Positions 8,617 to 17,330 are shown, counted from the stretch's first letter. The stretch: DNA of 64,000 nt from Faecalicatena faecalis (GCF_012524165.2 NZ_JABACJ020000012.1:62001-126000), one strand, 5' to 3'. Program-made: numbers and translations. Notes: generated from the sequence alone by a model not told the origin.

Positions 8617-8655
8617 GGAGCCAGTCGGAAGGGGGAATCCCGAATGATTGGCTCC
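8617..8655. other. Structured intergenic hairpin of unknown role
   Basis: The arms GGAGCCAGTC and GATTGGCTCC pair over 10 bp (with G-U) and enclose a second small stem, GGG-GGAAT-CCC. It is G/C-rich in an A/T-rich 345-bp gap between the LysM gene and the recombinase gene. No U-tract follows on either strand, so it is not a standard terminator. It could be a small structured RNA or a protein-binding site. No known riboswitch class was recognised. Confidence 0.4.
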
Positions 8656-8708
8656 ACCTTATTACATAAATCAATCTATACGACAAATACTAATTTTTCC
8701 AAAAGATA

Positions 8709-8737
8709 TAGACAAAAAACACCTCATATGATATTAT
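8709..8737 (+). promoter_or_regulatory. Promoter of the tyrosine recombinase gene
   Basis: TAGACA (8709-8714) and TATTAT (8732-8737) with a 17-bp spacer. The inferred start is near a small inverted repeat GTTGA-N5-TCAAC (8744-8758). The leader to the GTG start is about 80 nt. Confidence 0.6.
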
Positions 8738-8827
8738 ATAAGCGTTGAACCGCTCAACTACAAGGGATTGTATCACTTTGAATCTTAGGGTTCATTGTTG
8801 ATGATTATAAAGTAAGGAGGTCCCAAA

Positions 8828-9895
8828 GTGTCAGATCAGAATATCAAATCATACCATGAACAGAAATATATAGATTACACATTAAGGCTCAGGGAGATTC
8901 TAAAGACCCTGCCGCCGTTCGCTAAGGATTATTTTAGGGCGATTGAACCTAAGACATCAGCTAAGACGCGTATTTCTTATGCATATGATATCCGTATTTT
9001 CTTCCATTTCTTAATGGAGAATAATCCGGTCTACAGGGCTTATACCATGGATCAGTTCACTGTGAAGGACTTAGAACGCATCGAACCGGTCGATATTGAG
9101 GAATATCAGGAGTATCTTAAAGTCTATAAGGGACCTGAGGATAAGCAGATTACGAATACAGAGAAAGGCCTTGCACGTAAGATGTCGGCCTTGAGAAGCT
9201 TCTACGCCTATTATTTTAAGCGCCAGGTAATCGAGAAGAATCCCACTCTGCTTGTAGATATGCCGAAGCTCCATGATAAGGCGATCATCCGCCTGGATAC
9301 CGATGAAGTTGCCTCCCTACTGGACTACATCGAACATGGCGGTGATGATCTGACCGGCCAGCGTAAAGTCTATTATGAAAAGACAAAGAACCGGGATTTG
9401 GCGATTATTACTTTACTATTAGGAACTGGGATTCGAGTTTCTGAATGTGTAGGACTTGATATACAGGATGTTGATTTTAAGAATAATGGTGTTAAGGTGA
9501 CCCGCAAAGGCGGCAATGAGATGGTTGTATACTTTGGGGAGGAAGTTGAGAATGCCCTCAAGATGTATCTGTATACAACCAGGAAGACTACTGCTCCACT
9601 GCCGGGGCATGAGAATGCCCTGTTTTTGTCCACGCAGCGCCGCAGGATCGGGGTGCAGGCGGTCGAGAATATGGTGAAGAAGTATGCGCGCCAGATTACG
9701 CCAAATAAGAAGATTACGCCGCATAAGCTTCGAAGTACCTATGGCACTGCTTTGTACAAGGAAACGGGCGATATTTATCTTGTGGCGGATGTTTTAGGAC
9801 ACAAGGACGTGAATACAACTAAGAAGCACTATGCAGCTATTGATGAGAACCGGCGCAGACAAGCGGCCGGGGCCGTGAAGCTTAGGGAACCTTAA
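8828..9895 (+). CDS. Tyrosine recombinase, XerS-like
   Basis: A 355-residue site-specific recombinase. The full catalytic set is present: Arg203 (TGIRVSE), Lys227 (TRKGG), His299/Arg302 (PHKLRST), His325 (LGHKDV) and Tyr335 (KKHYA). The N-terminal half (LPPFAKDYF, then a SAM-like core-binding domain with SALRSFYAYYF) and the spacing to RDLAIITLLLGTGIR resemble XerS, the single-protein dimer resolvase of streptococci, more than XerC/XerD. No mobile-element genes surround it, so a housekeeping role in chromosome dimer resolution is likely (inference). The start is GTG with AAGGAGG 7 bp upstream. A phage-type integrase is the alternative, but context argues against it. Confidence 0.85.
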   Translation: MSDQNIKSYHEQKYIDYTLRLREILKTLPPFAKDYFRAIEPKTSAKTRISYAYDIRIFFHFLMENNPVYRAYTMDQFTVKDLERIEPVDIEEYQEYLKVYKGPEDKQITNTEKGLARKMSALRSFYAYYFKRQVIEKNPTLLVDMPKLHDKAIIRLDTDEVASLLDYIEHGGDDLTGQRKVYYEKTKNRDLAIITLLLGTGIRVSECVGLDIQDVDFKNNGVKVTRKGGNEMVVYFGEEVENALKMYLYTTRKTTAPLPGHENALFLSTQRRRIGVQAVENMVKKYARQITPNKKITPHKLRSTYGTALYKETGDIYLVADVLGHKDVNTTKKHYAAIDENRRRQAAGAVKLREP

Positions 9896-10001
9896 ATTCA
9901 ACAAAGAATCCCCAAAAACATGCATAAAATTTTCTTGTATTTCCTGCTCGGACACTCTATAATAAAAAAGTCTGAAATACCAAAGAAAGGGAAGGATACA
10001 G

Positions 10002-10736
10002 ATGCAGTTACAGAGATTATTAAGCTTTACAAGAAAAGCTGTTGATGAATATGCGATGATCCAGGAAGGCGATCATATTGCAGTGGGAATTTCAGGAGGT
10101 AAGGACAGCCTGACGCTCCTTTATGCTCTCCATGGACTAAAGCGCTTTTATCCGAAGCATTTTGAACTGAGTGCCATAACAGTAGACCTGGGATTTGAAG
10201 ACTTCGATTTGAGCCCAATACAGGCTCTGTGTACCGAGATGGAGATTCCATATAAGATTGTGAAATCAGATATATACAATATCCTCTTTCATGTACGTAA
10301 GGAATCCAATCCCTGCTCCCTGTGTGCCAAGATGAGAAAAGGTGCACTGAATGAAGCAGTAAAGGAAATGGGCTGTAATAAGGTGGCATATGCCCACCAT
10401 AAGGATGATATCATTGAGACCATGCTTTTATCCTTGATATTCGAAGGAAGATTCCATTCTTTCTCGCCCAAGACATATCTGGATCGTATGGATCTGACCG
10501 TAATTCGTCCGATTATGTTCATCGACGAAATGGATGTAATTGGTTTCAAGAATAAGTATGATCTTCCAGTCGTGAAAAGTAAATGTCCTGTCGATGGTTA
10601 TACGAAGCGTCAGTATGCAAAGGAACTCCTAAAGCAGTTAAATCAGGAGCACCCGGGTACAAGGGAAAGAATGTTCCATGCTATCCTGAATGGAGACATC
10701 AAGGGGTGGCCGCAGCGTATTCCACATGTTAGATAA
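10002..10736 (+). CDS. ttcA: TtcA-like tRNA thiolation ATPase
   Basis: A 244-residue N-type ATP pyrophosphatase with SGGKDS at residues 31-36. The Cys105-x-x-Cys108 pair (NPCSLC) and a later Cys in KSKCPVDG match the three cysteines that hold the iron-sulfur cluster in TtcA, which makes 2-thiocytidine in tRNA. The AHHKDD motif is also typical. It is somewhat shorter than the E. coli enzyme. A related tRNA-modifying member of the TtcA/TilS family is possible. It is followed by a strong bidirectional terminator. Confidence 0.8.
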   Translation: MQLQRLLSFTRKAVDEYAMIQEGDHIAVGISGGKDSLTLLYALHGLKRFYPKHFELSAITVDLGFEDFDLSPIQALCTEMEIPYKIVKSDIYNILFHVRKESNPCSLCAKMRKGALNEAVKEMGCNKVAYAHHKDDIIETMLLSLIFEGRFHSFSPKTYLDRMDLTVIRPIMFIDEMDVIGFKNKYDLPVVKSKCPVDGYTKRQYAKELLKQLNQEHPGTRERMFHAILNGDIKGWPQRIPHVR

Positions 10737-10782
10737 TACAGGCCATTTAACAGGGAGGCGCAGTCATTCATCATTTTACACA

Positions 10783-10839
10783 ATAACCCCCGGAAGTAAA
10801 CACACGTAAAGGATTTACTTCCGGGGGGTTATATAATTT
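10783..10839. terminator. Strong bidirectional terminator
   Basis: Nearly perfect stem of about 18 bp: ATAACCCCCGGAAGTAAA pairs with TTTACTTCCGGGGGGTTAT across a 13-nt loop, followed on the plus strand by ATAATTTTTCTT. It separates the convergent ttcA-like and cytidylate-kinase-like genes. Confidence 0.9.
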
Positions 10840-10842
10840 TTC

Positions 10843-11499
10843 TTACAATTTTTGACGTCCTGTACCGAGTCCTTCTTTTAACTCGATATACTGTTCAATG
10901 GCCTTTGCAGTTCCCTCAATTCCAAGTGCTGAACTATTCAGGCATAACTCGTAGCTCTCGGAATCAGACCACTTTTTATTCGTGTAATAGTTATAATAGC
11001 TTGCACGCTTCTTATCTGTCTTGATGATCATGTCCTTTGCCTTGGCATCCGTAAGGTCATAGATCCGTGCAATACGGCGGATACGCGTATCCAGATCAGC
11101 ATGAATGAATATGCTGACAACATTCTCATAAGTCTCCAATGCATAATCTGCACAGCGTCCGACCAGTATACATGGCCCTTCATCTGCAATCTTCTTAATT
11201 GCATCAAATTGTGCGAGGAATACTTTATGATTGATCGGCATATCAGAATATGTGTTACCCGGATATCCCATAGAATAAGTATCCATTACCAGTGAATACA
11301 GAAAACTATTCGTTGGCTTCTCATCATGTGTCTCGAAAATCTCTTCACAGATCCCGCTTTCTTTTGCAGCCCTTGCAAGCATCTCTTTGTCATACAGCTT
11401 AATCCCAAAGTCTTCTGCCACCTTACGTCCGATTTCACGTCCTGCGCTGCCGAATTGTCTGCCGATTGTAATTATTGTGTTTGTTTTCATTTCAGTCAC
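10843..11499 (-). CDS. Cytidylate kinase-like family protein
   Basis: A 218-residue P-loop protein of the cytidylate-kinase-like family common in Clostridia. It starts with an atypical nucleotide-binding loop, TIGRQFGSAGREIG (residues 11-24), and has an LID-like basic segment (TRIRRIARIYDL) and CILVGRCADY. Its substrate is not established; it differs from classical Cmk, which has a standard GxxGxGK P-loop. It is a single-gene unit with its own promoter and terminator. Confidence 0.8.
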   Translation of the reverse strand: MTEMKTNTIITIGRQFGSAGREIGRKVAEDFGIKLYDKEMLARAAKESGICEEIFETHDEKPTNSFLYSLVMDTYSMGYPGNTYSDMPINHKVFLAQFDAIKKIADEGPCILVGRCADYALETYENVVSIFIHADLDTRIRRIARIYDLTDAKAKDMIIKTDKKRASYYNYYTNKKWSDSESYELCLNSSALGIEGTAKAIEQYIELKEGLGTGRQKL

Positions 11500-11552
11500 T
11501 CTCCTTTACGTCAACCAGGCATTGTTAACCTTGTCGGATAACTTATATGTGT

Positions 11553-11581
11553 ATTATACAAGATGAAATACAACATTACAA
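11553..11581 (-). promoter_or_regulatory. Promoter of the cytidylate kinase-like gene
   Basis: On the minus strand TTGTAA (11581-11576), a 17-bp spacer and a perfect TATAAT (11558-11553), 54 bp upstream of the start codon. Confidence 0.7.
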
Positions 11582-11638
11582 TAAAAATTATATTTTTTGT
11601 GCAAATTGTACAGTTATCTCTGCGTGATTCTGCTTGTC

Positions 11639-12559
11639 TTACATTCTGGATTGAGCGCGCAGCTTTTCCAGGAGATCAACAAAATATTCTGGCAGAGGAG
11701 CATCAAACTCCATATATTCGCCTGTCGTGGGATGGGTGATTCCAAGTATTTTCGCATGAAGAGTCTGGCCCTGGAGTTTAAAAGGACACTTTGCCGGTCC
11801 ATAGACCAGATCTCCCAGGATGGGGTGGCCAATACTGGCCATATGGACTCTGATCTGATGGGTCCGTCCGGTCTCCAGCTCGCACTCCACATAAGTGTAA
11901 TTCCCGAACCGCTCCAATACCTGATAATGAGTCACGGCATTCCGCCCATGAGGGGCATGGGTACTCATCTTTTTGCGGTCCACGGGATGACGTCCGATCG
12001 GCGCATTGACAGTTCCAGAATCCTCTTTCAGATTCCCATGTACGATGGCATGATATCTGCGGGTGATGTGATGGTCCTTAAGCTGCTCGGCCAGTGCCTG
12101 ATGTGCACGATCATTTTTACAGATAATCAGAGAGCCGGTAGTATCCATATCAATCCGGTGTACTATACCGGGCCTGGATACTCCGTTGATACCTGATAGG
12201 TTATCTTTGCAATGGAACATCACCGCGTTCACAAGAGTGCCGCTGTAATGTCCGGGAGCCGGATGAACGACCATTCCCTTTGGTTTGTTGACGATCAGGA
12301 TATCCTGGTCCTCATACAGGATGTCAAGAGGGATATCCTCCGGTTGAATATCGGGGACCTCCGGTTCTGGCAGGATGACTTGAATCTCATCGTTGGCAGT
12401 GATCTTATAATTTGACTTAATCTGTTTTTTATTTACCGTAATATACGCGTCCTTCAATAACTTCTGTATATAGGAGCGGGAAACGTCCGGCATAGCATCT
12501 GAGAGGAACTTATCGATGCGTACTCCCGAGATTTCCGCTGTAAAATACAATTCTTCCAT
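11639..12559 (-). CDS. RluA/RluD-family 23S rRNA pseudouridine synthase
   Basis: A 306-residue enzyme with an N-terminal S4 RNA-binding domain (about residues 12-75: VRIDKFLSDAMPDVSRSYIQ) and the synthase domain. The catalytic motif is VHRIDMDTTGSLI, where the first Asp after HRI is the nucleophile, followed by GRTHQIRVHMASIGHP. It isomerises uridines in large-subunit rRNA. It starts 1 bp after lspA, so the two are translated from one mRNA. It matches the YlyB/RluD subgroup that sits next to lspA in many Firmicutes. Confidence 0.92.
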   Translation of the reverse strand: MEELYFTAEISGVRIDKFLSDAMPDVSRSYIQKLLKDAYITVNKKQIKSNYKITANDEIQVILPEPEVPDIQPEDIPLDILYEDQDILIVNKPKGMVVHPAPGHYSGTLVNAVMFHCKDNLSGINGVSRPGIVHRIDMDTTGSLIICKNDRAHQALAEQLKDHHITRRYHAIVHGNLKEDSGTVNAPIGRHPVDRKKMSTHAPHGRNAVTHYQVLERFGNYTYVECELETGRTHQIRVHMASIGHPILGDLVYGPAKCPFKLQGQTLHAKILGITHPTTGEYMEFDAPLPEYFVDLLEKLRAQSRM

Positions 12560-12560
12560 C

Positions 12561-13085
12561 TTATTTTGATCCTTTCCCGATAGAAAAGCATTTCAGTTCC
12601 TCTTCTTTATAATAGAAAAGGATGGAAAGTGCAAACATAATGCATGCTACGACCACATAGCAGTCAGCTACATTAAAAATCGGAAAATCGATGAGTTCAA
12701 AATAAAAAAAGTCTACGACATAATTCAGCCGTACCCTGTCTATAAGATTTCCAAATGCCCCTGCCGAAATGAGTACGGCACAGATTCGCAGTAGGTAATA
12801 TCTGCTTGTATGCGGCATCTTTCCGTAGGCATATCCAATCAGAGCGACGATCACAACAGCTCCAATGGCAAATAAAAACTGCTTATTCTGCATGATTCCG
12901 AATGCGGCACCGCGGTTCTCAAGGTACTCCAGTTTAAATACACCCTTCCAGATCACAAATGCAGCCTGGTCCTTTAAATGAGTTACAGCAAGCCACTTGG
13001 TCAACTGGTCCAGTATTACAAGCAGAATACAGGCACCAACAGCAAGCAGATAGCTTTTAATAGATTTTGTACTTTTATTGTTCAT
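12561..13085 (-). CDS. lspA: Lipoprotein signal peptidase II
   Basis: A 174-residue membrane protease that removes signal peptides from lipoproteins such as the solute-binding protein in this window. Four hydrophobic segments are visible. The catalytic aspartates are in GNLIDRVR and FNVAD, with the conserved NRGAAFGI segment between TM1 and TM2. The gene is immediately upstream of the pseudouridine synthase, as in other Firmicutes. Confidence 0.95.
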   Translation of the reverse strand: MNNKSTKSIKSYLLAVGACILLVILDQLTKWLAVTHLKDQAAFVIWKGVFKLEYLENRGAAFGIMQNKQFLFAIGAVVIVALIGYAYGKMPHTSRYYLLRICAVLISAGAFGNLIDRVRLNYVVDFFYFELIDFPIFNVADCYVVVACIMFALSILFYYKEEELKCFSIGKGSK

Positions 13086-13145
13086 AGTTTGTCCCTTTAT
13101 GATATTGATAGATGGTACACCTCATTGCTGAGATGATTCTGCGGA

Positions 13146-13949
13146 TCAGACATATTTATGAATGACCACAAAAATCCGGTTCTTCTTTGTCCGGGATAAG
13201 GTTCCCTGGTAGCGGAATTTTCCCATGCCCCTGACGGATATGACATCGCCTTCCTTTACCTGATAACTGTTCGTAGTCATGAGGCGCCCGTTGACGAAGA
13301 CCTTGGCTCCTTCGATCAGTCCAGTCAGCTTCGTGCGGGAGGAGGAAAAAGCAAGTGACAGCAGGCTGTCAAGCCGGACAGATGCCACTGTACCTTTGAT
13401 TTCCTCGTAACGCGGGGAATAATGGTAATCCTCCAGGCTGATTTCCCTTAAAAGTACGCTTGTATGCCGCACCCTGGTCAGCTCTTCTGTCAAAAAAGCA
13501 TTCAGGGAAGAATGGATGAAAACAACGGCCTGCTTTCCATCCACTATAATATCCCCCAGTTTGGAGCGGTCAATTCCAAGATTTAAGATTGCACCCAGAT
13601 AATCCCGGTGATTCAGTTCTTCTGCATATTTATCATGCAGTGGTTCAATGGAGAGTGCATGGAAGGGAAAGGATAATCCCTGTATGAAGCTTCCATGCAT
13701 ATCTGCGCCCTCTTCCTGCATCCCACGCAAATAAAGAGCATCAGGTAGAAAGGCTGCCATCTGACGCTCTGCTAAATCATAGCCGCCGAAAGTAACATAT
13801 CTGGTATACAGTTGTTCTTTCGGCAGGGAATGTAAAATATTCAATTCATTCAGATTCAGGAAATCCGAATATGTAATAATATCGCGGTGATATGCCGTTC
13901 TGGACAGCTCGCTCAGCCGCTTTTCCAATAGCTGTTCTTCTTTTAACAT
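13146..13949 (-). CDS. ylmH: YlmH-type S4 RNA-binding protein
   Basis: A 267-residue protein with a C-terminal S4 domain (about 190-255: VASVRLDSLLSLAFSSSRT, FVNGRLMTTNSYQV, GDVISVRGMGKF). YlmH homologues bind RNA and have been linked to ribosome rescue and, through their position, to cell division. The order yggS-sepF-ylmH downstream of ftsZ is typical; here ftsZ is absent from the window, but sepF precedes it by 24 bp. Confidence 0.9.
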   Translation of the reverse strand: MLKEEQLLEKRLSELSRTAYHRDIITYSDFLNLNELNILHSLPKEQLYTRYVTFGGYDLAERQMAAFLPDALYLRGMQEEGADMHGSFIQGLSFPFHALSIEPLHDKYAEELNHRDYLGAILNLGIDRSKLGDIIVDGKQAVVFIHSSLNAFLTEELTRVRHTSVLLREISLEDYHYSPRYEEIKGTVASVRLDSLLSLAFSSSRTKLTGLIEGAKVFVNGRLMTTNSYQVKEGDVISVRGMGKFRYQGTLSRTKKNRIFVVIHKYV

Positions 13950-13973
13950 ATAAAAATGTCCTACCGTACCTGA

Positions 13974-14504
13974 CTAATATCTGCCTCTTACGTTCGCTGA
14001 TTCCATGGAGCCACCGAGCAGATCCTGAAGATCACCGGAAATATCTACATTTGTCGGTGTCACAAGGAATATATAGTTGGAAATCTTCTGCAGATTACCG
14101 CTGATTGCAAAAGTAGCACCTGAGATAAAATCGATGATACGCTGTGCAATCTCCAAATCCATCCCCTCCAGATTCAGGATCACAGTACGTCCCGCTAACA
14201 GTGTCTCTGTGATCTCCCTGGAATCATCGACAGAAGCCGGCTTTACTACACAGACTTCCATATTGGCATTTCTTCTGGATGCCGGCTGACGCATCGGTGT
14301 CACCTTATTGCCTGCCGGTGCAAGCTTCTTATCATCGTCCTGGATATCAAAATCGTCGTAATCATCTTTGCTCTTCTTACCGAACAGAGAACGGCGAGGC
14401 TTTTCATCAAAATCGTCATCATCAAATTCATCATCGTAGAAATCATCATCATACTCATCGTCATTTAATTTCATGATGTCCAAAAATTTATCAAACACAC
14501 CCAT
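13974..14504 (-). CDS. sepF: Cell division protein SepF
   Basis: SepF tethers FtsZ to the membrane and shapes the septum. The 176-residue protein has an N-terminal amphipathic helix (MGVFDKFLDIMKL), a very acidic linker (about residues 15-35, dominated by Asp) and the C-terminal SepF fold (VVKPASVDDSREITETL, AQRIIDFISGATFA, FLVTPTNVDISGD). Length and domain order are standard. Confidence 0.95.
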   Translation of the reverse strand: MGVFDKFLDIMKLNDDEYDDDFYDDEFDDDDFDEKPRRSLFGKKSKDDYDDFDIQDDDKKLAPAGNKVTPMRQPASRRNANMEVCVVKPASVDDSREITETLLAGRTVILNLEGMDLEIAQRIIDFISGATFAISGNLQKISNYIFLVTPTNVDISGDLQDLLGGSMESANVRGRY

Positions 14505-14574
14505 GTTTACACTCCTATCTTATGCCTTTTGCGCATAATTTATTTTTAAAGCCCTTTCTGTTCCAGTTATATGC

Positions 14575-15267
14575 CTAAACAACATAATTCCTGGCACCAA
14601 AGATTCCGGTCCCAACACGGACCATAGTCGCGCCTTCTTCGATTGCGACTTCGTAATCATTGGTCATCCCCATTGAAAGTATACTCACATTAACATTATC
14701 AATGTTTTTCTTCTCAATGTCAACAGATAATTTATGTAAATTTGCGAAAATTGGGCGGTTTTCCTCGGGATTTTCAACAAAAGGTGCGATTGTCATGAGC
14801 CCGCATACACGTATATGAGGAAATGCAGCTATTTTTTCAATAAAAGGAATTACTTCCGCGATTTTTAGCCCAAACTTACTCTCCTCTTCTGCAACATTGA
14901 CCTCCACCAGAATGCGGACAGTCAATCCCTTTTTCGCGGCTTCCTTTTCAATCGTTTCCGCGAGCTTTAAAGAATCCACAGAATGAATCAGATCCGCTTT
15001 ATCGATGATATATTTGACCTTGTTCGTCTGCAGATGCCCGATCATATGCCATTGAATGTCGTCCGGCAGTGCTTCATATTTCTCAGTGAGTTCCTGGACC
15101 TTATTTTCCCCAAATACCCGGACCCCTAAATCATAGGCCTCCTGTAATACTGGTATGGGTTTTGTCTTGCTGACCGCAATCAGTGTTACTTCACTGCGGT
15201 TTCGTCCAGCCCTATCACATGCGGACTGTATCTTTTTTTCTACTTCTCTTAGCTGCTCTTCTAACAT
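14575..15267 (-). CDS. yggS: YggS-type PLP homeostasis protein
   Basis: A 230-residue PLP-binding barrel protein. The PLP lysine is in AVSKTKP (about residue 34), followed by GENKVQEL and the IGHLQTNKVK segment. The family keeps free pyridoxal phosphate low and has no proven enzymatic reaction. It lies 70 bp upstream of sepF as in the ylm cluster of Gram-positive bacteria (YlmE). Confidence 0.94.
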   Translation of the reverse strand: MLEEQLREVEKKIQSACDRAGRNRSEVTLIAVSKTKPIPVLQEAYDLGVRVFGENKVQELTEKYEALPDDIQWHMIGHLQTNKVKYIIDKADLIHSVDSLKLAETIEKEAAKKGLTVRILVEVNVAEEESKFGLKIAEVIPFIEKIAAFPHIRVCGLMTIAPFVENPEENRPIFANLHKLSVDIEKKNIDNVNVSILSMGMTNDYEVAIEEGATMVRVGTGIFGARNYVV

Positions 15268-15341
15268 GATGCTCCACTCCTTGCTTTCATTTAATATGAT
15301 ATGATTTCATGCGATTCATGGATCATTAAGATCCGGTTGGT

Positions 15342-16724
15342 CTATTGGAATACGACCTCCTCTTCGTCCACGGAATTTCCATCCTGAACAATATGATCAT
15401 AATTGTAAAGACCGTAGGTATCGCCTTCCTTGACGATATAATACTCATCACTCTCGCATAGTATATTTACCATCTTGAATACGGCATATCCTTTGTTGAT
15501 ATTATAGACGCCCTTACACACCTTTGTATCTGAAAGCTGGCAGGTCTCTGAAGAATCGGTCCTCACCAGGACACTGCCCTTCTCTAAATCTTCTGCTCTT
15601 AGATAGACCTTTCCATCTTCAGTAGTCCCATAAATATCTACGGCTGTGAAATCGGGTTCTCCGCTTCCATCCTGTATCATAACACCTGAACTGGAGCTGT
15701 TGCCCCCAGTCGTGATGTATTCCTGAGGTACGACATAAAAATCTTTCTCAACGACAGCGCTTTTGGGAATCTTCAGTCCGCTTTCATCCTCCATGATCAG
15801 CTCTACATTCAGAAAACGTTCATCCGCATAGCGGATCATAGAATTATCATAATCCAGCTTCCCGTAGAAATCTCCGTCCTTTTTCAGAATAGAGAACTCC
15901 GCCCAGATTGCTTCACTCTCTTTATTGAGGCGGGTCTTGATATAGGTGACTTCGGAAAGTTCGGATGCCATCTCCTTATCAAGAGGGACAATAACAGACC
16001 AATTCTCACTGGTGACCAGCTTATAGGCAGGATCTCCTTTTTTTACCTGTACATTATCCTCACGGCTTGTCCTCTTATACTTGCTCTGGTCAAAATCAGC
16101 TTTGTCAAACGTATCTGCATCCAGAACTTCATATCCGTCAAAATCCAGAACAAAGAGGCCATCTCTTTCGGCTGTATATATATCAGCCTTGCTGCCATTT
16201 TGTGCAATCACTGCATCCATCTGGGCTGTCTTGGTCTGATTGGACGCATCAAGCAGCGTATTTGAGATATCATTCTTAAGTGCATAGACGGATGAAAACT
16301 TCTGTGGATTAAAGTTCTCATTAAAATTCTGGGTCTTAACTGCCAGGGAATTCATCTCTTCCGTACTTAAAGATACACCTTCGGTCTGTACATCACTGTT
16401 ATAGGACAGTTTGCCAGATGTGACGGCGTAAATATTCATCCCTGCTCTTACTTTACTTCTTTCGTTCTGAAAATAATTGATATATCCGGTCTTCTCGGCA
16501 TTTATCACAGTCTCCTCGCGTATGGCAAGTCCTGTATAGGAATTGTCTTTCAGGATACTTCCTTCACGTACTTCATACACAGAAATCTTTTTCGACGAGG
16601 CATACATGATGATTGTTACAATCAGATAAATAAAAACAATCGCAAATATAAAAATACCGACGTTCATTTCCCGCTTTCTTTTATACTTGCTGATACTGAT
16701 GGAATTATTCTTCCGTGATGCCAA
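15342..16724 (-). CDS. HlyD-like membrane-anchored adaptor protein
   Basis: A protein of 460 residues with a TTG start at 16724 that has AGGAGG 9 bp upstream; a longer open frame to 16916 runs antisense into the DUF378 gene and has no ribosome site. It has a basic N terminus (KYKRKRE), one TM helix (about residues 21-45), and a long extracellular part with beta-rich lipoyl/barrel-sandwich features (VRAGMNIYAVTSGKL, VKKGDPAYKLVTS). It resembles HlyD-family adaptors that in Lachnospiraceae sit next to yggS and sepF. No exporter partner is nearby, so a structural role at the septum or envelope is as likely as transport. Confidence 0.75.
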   Translation of the reverse strand: MASRKNNSISISKYKRKREMNVGIFIFAIVFIYLIVTIIMYASSKKISVYEVREGSILKDNSYTGLAIREETVINAEKTGYINYFQNERSKVRAGMNIYAVTSGKLSYNSDVQTEGVSLSTEEMNSLAVKTQNFNENFNPQKFSSVYALKNDISNTLLDASNQTKTAQMDAVIAQNGSKADIYTAERDGLFVLDFDGYEVLDADTFDKADFDQSKYKRTSREDNVQVKKGDPAYKLVTSENWSVIVPLDKEMASELSEVTYIKTRLNKESEAIWAEFSILKKDGDFYGKLDYDNSMIRYADERFLNVELIMEDESGLKIPKSAVVEKDFYVVPQEYITTGGNSSSSGVMIQDGSGEPDFTAVDIYGTTEDGKVYLRAEDLEKGSVLVRTDSSETCQLSDTKVCKGVYNINKGYAVFKMVNILCESDEYYIVKEGDTYGLYNYDHIVQDGNSVDEEEVVFQ

Positions 16725-16863
16725 ATCTATATTCCTCCTGTACTTTATTCCTGCAAAAAATATTTGATTCTTTGATAACTTTATCAGTATACCATTTTTA
16801 AATGTATATTTCCAGTTTTTGTGGCAATAATAAAAGCATTGATATTGAAAAGGAGGAAATAAA

Positions 16864-17067
16864 ATGAAGTGGTTTGATAATACTGCTTTAACACTTGTGA
16901 TCATTGGAGCAGTCAACTGGCTTCTGGTTGGTATTTTTCGATTCGATTTAGTAGCCTTTCTCTTTGGAAATTTAAGCTGGCTTTCCAGAATAATTTATAC
17001 GTTAGTCGGTCTTTGCGGCCTCTATCTGATCAGCCTGTATGGCAGAATCAACAATGATTCCGAGTAA
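16864..17067 (+). CDS. DUF378 small membrane protein
   Basis: A 67-residue protein with two hydrophobic helices (about 8-32 and 40-60) of the DUF378 type (LVIIGAVNWLLVGIF, then SRIIYTLVGLCGLYLI). Function unknown in the family. AAAGGAGG lies 8 bp before the ATG. It is divergent from the HlyD-like gene; a short palindrome TGATAACTTTATCA (16773-16786) lies between them. Confidence 0.88.
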   Translation: MKWFDNTALTLVIIGAVNWLLVGIFRFDLVAFLFGNLSWLSRIIYTLVGLCGLYLISLYGRINNDSE

Positions 17068-17078
17068 AAGCACAAATA

Positions 17079-17103
17079 CATGAAAAGAAAAATGCTTTTC
17101 GTG
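17079..17103 (+). terminator. Hairpin after the DUF378 gene
   Basis: CATGAAAAG and CTTTTCGTG pair over 9 bp (one G-U) around a 7-nt loop, 12 bp after the stop codon. The U-tract is contained in the stem only, so termination is uncertain. Confidence 0.4.
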
Positions 17104-17140
17104 CAGAAGGCACCAGCAGAAAGTACTATGAAGTAAGAAT

Positions 17141-17203
17141 AAAAGAAAAGCAGGAACTTACACCCATCAAAGTGGTTACAATGTAAGTTTCTGCTTTTCT
17201 TTT
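17141..17203. repeat. Long near-perfect inverted repeat
   Basis: Arms of about 22 bp (17141-17162 and 17182-17203) pair with a single mismatch around a 19-nt loop. The right arm ends in a T-rich CTTTTCTTTT run, so it can terminate transcription from the left; the left arm gives the mirror image on the minus strand. It is longer than usual terminators and could be a remnant of a small mobile repeat. Confidence 0.55.
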
Positions 17204-17242
17204 ATATATAGGAAAGTTCGAAGAACTATTCTATATAATAAA

Positions 17243-17328
17243 AACCCTCCGGGGGGTGCTCACTTCGCGCAAAAGGAAGATGGCCGCAAGAGGCCGCGCT
17301 TCGATGCGAAATTTAGGCGGGCCTAAAT
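17243..17328. repeat. GC-rich nested palindromes, terminator region of the carboxypeptidase gene
   Basis: Several inverted repeats follow one another: CCCTCCGGGGGG, TTCGC...GCGAA enclosing GGCC-N6-GGCC, and ATTTAGGCGGGCCTAAAT (17311-17328). The last lies 2 bp beyond the stop of the carboxypeptidase gene and may end its transcript. The base composition is clearly above that of the surroundings. Confidence 0.5.
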
Positions 17329-17330
17329 CT

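Noticed and set aside
8828..9895. Recombinase as mark of a prophage or integrative element
   Set aside because: No phage, conjugation, excisionase or relaxase genes and no tRNA attachment site; the flanks are conserved housekeeping genes.
11597..12196. 199-codon plus-strand frame over the pseudouridine synthase gene
   Set aside because: Antisense to the catalytic motifs of the real gene, no ribosome site.
16725..16916. 64-codon N-terminal extension of the HlyD-like protein
   Set aside because: It overlaps the DUF378 gene antisense and has no ribosome site, while TTG 16724 has AGGAGG well placed.
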